In this document: positions 30,831-34,734 of the stretch, one piece after another | How the letters are laid out: the number at the start of each line of letters is the position of its first letter | Numbering within the stretch: the first letter of the stretch is position 1 | DNA from: Nocardiopsis listeri | GTDB taxonomy: Bacteria; Actinomycetota; Actinomycetes; Streptosporangiales; Streptosporangiaceae | Direction: 5' to 3' | Length of the DNA: 34,734 bases | Assembly (NCBI RefSeq): GCF_020741345.1 | Contig: NZ_DYZD01000439.1 | Location: 1 to 34,734, forward strand | Position numbers and translations under genes: made by a program | Notes under the pieces: generated by a model | What the model was told of the DNA's origin: nothing | Databases searched by the model: none | Seen by the model: the letters and a program-made list of their open reading frames with translations, nothing else

Positions 30831-31736
30831 ATGCGCGCAGCCCGCTTCCACGAATACGGCGGAGTGGAGAACCTGGTGATCGAGCAGGTCCCCGACCCCC
30901 ACCCTGGACCCGGTGAGATCCGCGTCCGTGTCACGGTGGCCGGCGTCAACCCCATCGACTGGAAGCTGCGCACCGGTGCCCTGCGCGAGATACTTCCCCT
31001 GGAGCTTCCCGCCATTCCCGGGCGCGAAGCCGCCGGCGTGGTCGACGAGATCGGTGACGGAGTGCGGGAGGTGAGCATCGGAGACCGCGTCTTCGGGCTG
31101 GGCGGTGTCACCGGAGCGACCGCCGAGCTGGTCGTCCTCTCGGCCTGGGCTCATGCCCCCGACACGTGGACCGACGAGCAGGCCGCGGGCGCCGGTCTCG
31201 CCTCCGTGACCGCGATGCGTGGACTGAACGCGCTCGGCTCCCTCGCGGGGCGAACCCTTCTCGTCGAGGGCGCCGCCGGAGGCGTGGGCAGTGCCGCGGT
31301 CGAGATCGCCGTGGCACGAGGCGCCACCGTGATCGGGACGGCGAGCGAACGCAACCACGAGTTCCTCACCTTCCTCGGTGCCGTTCCCACCACCTACGGC
31401 CCCGGCCTGGCGCAACGCCTCACCACGCTCGCTCCGCGCGGCGTCGACATCGCGCTCGACACAGCGGCCTCCGGCTCGCTGGACGATCTTGTCGAGATCA
31501 CGGGTGCCCCAACACGCGTCGCGACGGTCGCCGACCACGCAGGCGGACAGCGCCTGGGCACACATGTGGTCAACGCGGAGAACGACTCGGCCCTCCTGTC
31601 CACGGCCGCGGAGCTGGGCCGGCAAGGCCGGTACACCCCTCGTATCGAACAGACCTACCCCCTGAAGGGAATCGCCGACGCCCACACGTACGCCGAGCGC
31701 GGACGCACTCGTGGAAAGATCGTCATCCTCATCTGA
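30831..31736 (+). CDS. NADP-dependent quinone oxidoreductase-like MDR protein
   Basis: 301-aa medium-chain reductase without zinc-binding residues. Seen: MRAARFHEYGGVENLVIEQVPDPHPGPGEIRVRV, GVNPIDWKLRTGAL, the NADPH loop EGAAGGVGSAAVEIAVARGA, and a C-terminal RGRTRGKIVI. Expected to reduce quinones or other electrophiles. Shares family but only moderate similarity with the protein at 161-1123. ATG 30831 follows GGCAGGA. Its promoter has a MerR-type dyad and the divergent MerR gene is 126 bp away, so it is likely inducible. The 3' end is followed by a strong hairpin shared with the convergent hydrolase. Confidence 0.92.
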   Translation: MRAARFHEYGGVENLVIEQVPDPHPGPGEIRVRVTVAGVNPIDWKLRTGALREILPLELPAIPGREAAGVVDEIGDGVREVSIGDRVFGLGGVTGATAELVVLSAWAHAPDTWTDEQAAGAGLASVTAMRGLNALGSLAGRTLLVEGAAGGVGSAAVEIAVARGATVIGTASERNHEFLTFLGAVPTTYGPGLAQRLTTLAPRGVDIALDTAASGSLDDLVEITGAPTRVATVADHAGGQRLGTHVVNAENDSALLSTAAELGRQGRYTPRIEQTYPLKGIADAHTYAERGRTRGKIVILI

Positions 31737-31739
31737 GGG

Positions 31740-31782
31740 GCGCGCCCGACCGGGACGGTCTCGCCGTCCCGGTCAGGCGCGC
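31740..31782. terminator. Long bidirectional terminator
   Basis: GACCGGGACGG-TCTCG-CCGTCCCGGTC (11-bp stem, 31748-31774), extended by GCGCGCC/GGCGCGC across one mismatch. It lies between the stops of convergent genes and includes the hydrolase stop codon. Confidence 0.7.
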
Positions 31783-32612
31783 AGGAACTCCAGCACCGTT
31801 TCGGTCCGGTCCAGGACGGCGTGTCCCACACCGGGCAGCACCCGCACCCGGGCGTTCGGCACCAGGGCACGCATGCGGCGGGCGGTACCGGCCGAATCGA
31901 ACATTCGGTCCCGCTCGCCCACGATCACCGACACCGGCATGCTCAGGGCACGTAGTCCCTGGTCGGTGAAGATCGGCAGCTGCTCGGTGCGAGGCCGGAA
32001 CCCGGCGAAGTTGTCCAGCACCGCTTCCAACACCGCCCGGTCCGCGGGACCGTCCAGCCCCGTCAGGTAGCGGGTGGCTGCCACCCGGCCACGCCGACCG
32101 AACAGCATCAGCAGTCCGGCCCCCAGGATCCGCCACCGGCGCTGGGCGCCCACTCCCCCGGGGCAGGCCACCACCAGCCGCCGAACACGTCCCGGGCGAC
32201 GGATCGCGTAGTCCAACGCCGCCCACCCGCCCAGCGACGTCCCCGCCAGGGCCACGCGCTCCAGGCCCAGTCCGGACAACACGTCGTCGAGCCACAAGGT
32301 GCTCGACTCCGTGGCCAGGTCCGGGCGGGAGGGGGCGCTCAGCCCGGGTTCGCCGACCAGGTCCACCGCATGCACCCGAAAATGTTCCGACCAGGCCGCG
32401 ATGTCCGCGCGCCAGGTGGTGGCGTTGGCCCCCGATCCGTGCAGCAGCACCAGTGGCGGCGCCTGTTCGGGCCCGGTGACCAGGACGAAGGTCTCGCCCT
32501 CCCGCGTGGGCAGGTGGCGCCGCTCGGCCGGTACGGGCCAACGCTGCAGTTCCTGTTCGTAGCGGTCCCGGATCCTTCGGGCCGCCTCTTCGTTGTGGTA
32601 GATCGTCTCCAC
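31773..32612 (-). CDS. Alpha/beta hydrolase
   Basis: 279 aa. Oxyanion motif LVLLHGSGANATTWR, nucleophile elbow LAGTSLGGWAAL (Ser), then acid in VIVGERDRMFDS and His in LPGVGHAVLD, giving the full Ser-Asp-His triad of an esterase/epoxide-hydrolase-like enzyme. Substrate unknown. I prefer GTG 32612, with AGAGGAG 5 nt upstream, over ATG 32630. A TAGGGT -10 box (complement of 32640-32645) would give a leader of about 20 nt for it. Divergent from the ABC exporter. Confidence 0.9.
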   Translation of the reverse strand: METIYHNEEAARRIRDRYEQELQRWPVPAERRHLPTREGETFVLVTGPEQAPPLVLLHGSGANATTWRADIAAWSEHFRVHAVDLVGEPGLSAPSRPDLATESSTLWLDDVLSGLGLERVALAGTSLGGWAALDYAIRRPGRVRRLVVACPGGVGAQRRWRILGAGLLMLFGRRGRVAATRYLTGLDGPADRAVLEAVLDNFAGFRPRTEQLPIFTDQGLRALSMPVSVIVGERDRMFDSAGTARRMRALVPNARVRVLPGVGHAVLDRTETVLEFLRA

Positions 32613-32698
32613 TCGGACTCCTCTGTTCATCCTGAAACAACCCTAAACTTCCCTGTTATAAGGAGCAAGGGGAGTAAAAGGGGATGATGGATCGTAGA

Positions 32699-32729
32699 TT
32701 GACCTCAATCATTGTTGAGGTTCTACGGT
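32699..32729 (+). promoter_or_regulatory. MerR-type promoter of the ABC exporter
   Basis: -35 TTGACC (32699-32704), 19-nt spacer, -10 TACGGT (32724-32729). The spacer is filled by ACCTCAATCATTGTTGAGGT (32702-32721), a perfect ACCTCAA-N6-TTGAGGT palindrome, closely related to the site at 30749-30768. No regulator gene adjoins it. Confidence 0.75.
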
Positions 32730-32766
32730 TCAGGGGAGCCCGAAACCACGATCGATCGGTGAACCC

Positions 32767-34668
32767 ATGAGCATGGAAATGGCCGCGTGGAACTCCATCT
32801 ACCACGCGATGCACGCCAAGGAGGACCAGCGGCCCTTCTCCCTGCCCGTCCTGCGCAGAATCGCCGGCTTCGCCCGCCCCCACACCCGCCCTCTCATCTG
32901 GTTCCTGGTCCTGAGCGTGGTCACCGCCGCCCTGGCCGTGGCCACACCACTGTTGGCCGGACGCGTGGTCAACGCCATCATCGACGGCGACGCCCTGCGC
33001 CCCGTCCTGCTCCTGGCCGGCCTCATCGCCGCCGTGGCCGTCGCCGAGGCGATCCTGGCCCTGATCGTGCGCCGGCTCTCGGCGGGCGTGGGCGAAGGAC
33101 TCATCCTGGACCTGCGCACCACCGTCTACGACCACGTCCAACGCATGCCGGTCGCCTTCTTCACCCGCACCCGCACCGGCGCTCTGGTCAGCCGCCTCAA
33201 CAACGACGTCATCGGTGCCCAACGCGCCTTCAGCGACGTGCTCTCGGGGGTCATGAGCAACCTGGTCACCCTCATCCTGGCCCTGGCCGTGATGATCACC
33301 CTGTCCTGGCAGATCACCCTGCTGTCGCTGCTGTTGCTGCCCGTCTTCGTCATCCCCGCCCGCCGCATGGGCGCCCGCCTGGCCAGGATCGAACGCGAAC
33401 GCGCCCTGCACAACTCCGCCATGGGCACCCAGATGACCGAACGCTTCTCCGCGCCCGGCGCCACCCTGGTCAAGCTCTTCGGGCGCCCCGCCGAGGAGTC
33501 CGCGGAGTTCGCCCGCCGGGCCTCACGAGTTCGCGACATCGGCGTGCGAACCGCCATGGTCCAGGAGGTCTTCTTCACCGCCCTGACCCTGGTCTCGGCC
33601 ATCGCCCTGGCCCTGGTCTACGGGCTGGGCGGTTTCTACGCGCTCAGCGGTCGCCTGGACGCCGGAACCGTGGTCTCCATGGGCATGCTCCTGACCCGCC
33701 TGTACGCCCCGCTCACCGCGCTGGCCGGCGCCCGTGTGGAGGTCATGAGCGCCCTGGTCAGCTTCAGCCGCGTCTTCGAGGTGCTCGATCTCAAGCCGCT
33801 GGTGGAGGAAAAGCCCGACGCCCGACCCGTACCGGCCGGCCCGGTATCGCTGGAGTTCGACGACGTCACCTTCGCCTACCCCACCGCCGACAGGGTCTCC
33901 CTGGCCTCCCTGGAGGAGGTCGCCACCTTGGATGCGACCGATCACGCGCCCGTCCTGCACGGGGTGTCCTTCCACGTCGAACCCGGTCGGACCGTGGCGC
34001 TGGTCGGCTCCTCCGGCGCGGGCAAGTCCACCATCGCCCAACTCACCCCGCGCCTGTACGACGTGGACACCGGAGCCGTACGCCTGGGAGGCACCGACGT
34101 ACGCGACCTGACCTTCGACTCCATCCGCGCCACCTTGGGCATGGTCACCCAGGACGGACACCTGTTCCACGAATCCATCCGCGCCAACCTCACCCTGGGC
34201 GCACCGGAGGCCACCGAGGAACAGATCTGGGACGCACTGCGCCGCGCCCGGCTGGACACCCTCATCGCCTCCCTGCCCGACGGCCTGGACACGGTGGTGG
34301 GCGAGCGCGGCTACCGCTTCTCCGGTGGTGAACGCCAACGCCTGACCATCGCCCGACTACTGCTGACCGACCCCGAGGTCGTCATCCTCGACGAGGCGAC
34401 CTCGGCACTGGACTCCACCTCAGAGGTCGTGGTCCAGGCCGCCCTGAGCGAGGCGTTGCGGGGGCGCACCGCCCTGGTGATCGCCCACCGGTTGTCCACC
34501 ATCCGCGCCGCCGACGTGATCCTGGTGGTGGAGGGCGGCCGGATCGTGGAACGGGGCACCCACACCGACCTGCTCACCCGCGGTGGTCGCTACAGCGAGC
34601 TGTACCGCACCCAGTTCGCCCAGGCACCCGCCTCCGCCGACGACGACCCCGTGCACGTGGCGGGCTGA
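32767..34668 (+). CDS. ABC exporter, fused permease-ATPase (half-transporter)
   Basis: 633 aa of the MsbA/MDR type, working as a dimer in the cytoplasmic membrane. Residues 40-320 hold six hydrophobic helices (for example IWFLVLSVVTAALAVATPLLAG and LVTLILALAVMITLSWQITLLSLLLLPVFV). The ATPase domain has Walker A GSSGAGKST, Q-loop MVTQDGHLF, signature RFSGGERQRLTIARLLL, Walker B VVILDEATSALD and H-loop AHRLST. An insertion (DRVSLASLEEVATLDATDHAPVLHG) lies before the Walker A. Substrate could be a drug, lipid or peptide. ATG 32767 or 32773; the ribosome binding site is weak. Controlled by a MerR-type promoter. Confidence 0.93.
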   Translation: MSMEMAAWNSIYHAMHAKEDQRPFSLPVLRRIAGFARPHTRPLIWFLVLSVVTAALAVATPLLAGRVVNAIIDGDALRPVLLLAGLIAAVAVAEAILALIVRRLSAGVGEGLILDLRTTVYDHVQRMPVAFFTRTRTGALVSRLNNDVIGAQRAFSDVLSGVMSNLVTLILALAVMITLSWQITLLSLLLLPVFVIPARRMGARLARIERERALHNSAMGTQMTERFSAPGATLVKLFGRPAEESAEFARRASRVRDIGVRTAMVQEVFFTALTLVSAIALALVYGLGGFYALSGRLDAGTVVSMGMLLTRLYAPLTALAGARVEVMSALVSFSRVFEVLDLKPLVEEKPDARPVPAGPVSLEFDDVTFAYPTADRVSLASLEEVATLDATDHAPVLHGVSFHVEPGRTVALVGSSGAGKSTIAQLTPRLYDVDTGAVRLGGTDVRDLTFDSIRATLGMVTQDGHLFHESIRANLTLGAPEATEEQIWDALRRARLDTLIASLPDGLDTVVGERGYRFSGGERQRLTIARLLLTDPEVVILDEATSALDSTSEVVVQAALSEALRGRTALVIAHRLSTIRAADVILVVEGGRIVERGTHTDLLTRGGRYSELYRTQFAQAPASADDDPVHVAG

Positions 34669-34686
34669 GCCCCACCGCTTCCGACC

Positions 34687-34718
34687 CCGTCCCCCGGTGG
34701 CGCCACACCGGGGGACGG
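34687..34718 (+). terminator. Terminator after the ABC exporter
   Basis: CCGTCCCCCGGTG / CACCGGGGGACGG form a perfect 13-bp stem with a 6-nt loop (GCGCCA), 18 nt past the stop codon. Confidence 0.75.
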
Positions 34719-34734
34719 ACCACCCTTTCCACCG

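Noticed and set aside
30285-31685. 466-aa reading of the MerR ORF
   Set aside because: Only the last 139 residues are MerR; the N-terminal extension lies antisense to the MDR oxidoreductase gene, and a GTG with GGAGGAGG marks the true start.
1-34734. Search for tRNA, rRNA, CRISPR repeats, transposases and known riboswitches
   Set aside because: No cloverleaf-type signature, repeat-spacer array, transposase motif or recognised riboswitch core was found by eye.

Overview
The window is about 35 kb of very GC-rich DNA. It has strong G/C third-position bias, frequent GTG starts (and one TTG), and many actinomycete families: CGNR zinc finger, WYL regulator, DUF4097, SHOCT, YiaA/YiaB, DUF2784, GAP/Sap, CPBP protease. 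This points to a high-GC actinomycete. The style fits Nocardiopsidaceae/Streptosporangiales, but I cannot prove genus. I see no rRNA, tRNA, CRISPR array, transposase, integrase or phage gene, so this looks like ordinary chromosome with accessory patches.

Layout. (1) 1-5.1 kb: a quinone-oxidoreductase-like MDR enzyme, a small membrane ORF, an amidase, and a fused PabA-PabB aminodeoxychorismate synthase. (2) 5.3-9.2 kb: a SHOCT protein, then an ABC-F ATPase behind a strong promoter and a long leader with a candidate leader peptide; a 24-bp perfect hairpin separates it from a convergent sugar porter. (3) 9.7-12.6 kb: YiaA-like protein, FAD amine/amino-acid oxidase, dimethylargininase, CGNR regulator. 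(4) 12.7-18.4 kb: MFS exporter and WYL regulator, Clp-N protein, DUF2784 protein, GNAT-like protein, Gfo/Idh/MocA oxidoreductase, DUF3052-like protein. (5) 18.4-21.5 kb: a leftward operon of histidine kinase, LuxR-type response regulator and DUF4097 protein. (6) 21.7-27.7 kb: FhuF-like [2Fe-2S] protein, membrane protein, HTH protein, methyltransferase, PLP enzyme, diverged macro-domain protein, MarR, GNAT, TetR. (7) 27.8-34.7 kb: TetR-controlled GAP transporter, an orphan sensor domain, a frameshifted CPBP protease pseudogene, a MerR regulator divergent from a second MDR oxidoreductase, an alpha/beta hydrolase, and an ABC exporter.

The most interesting signals are regulatory. Two promoters 2 kb apart (oxidoreductase and ABC exporter) have the over-long 19-20 bp spacer typical of MerR activation, each filled by a related ACCTCA...AGGT dyad, and a MerR gene sits beside the first. 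This suggests a small redox/drug-efflux regulon. Two unrelated membrane-protein genes share a palindrome TTGAGT-N6-ACTCA that resembles the HspR HAIR operator but has one base less between half-sites. At least seven genes show a TANNNT box 6-7 nt before the start codon, the signature of leaderless transcripts. I do not see an obvious large undescribed multi-gene system. The best candidates for novelty are these operators, the ABC-F leader, and the orphan sensor domain.
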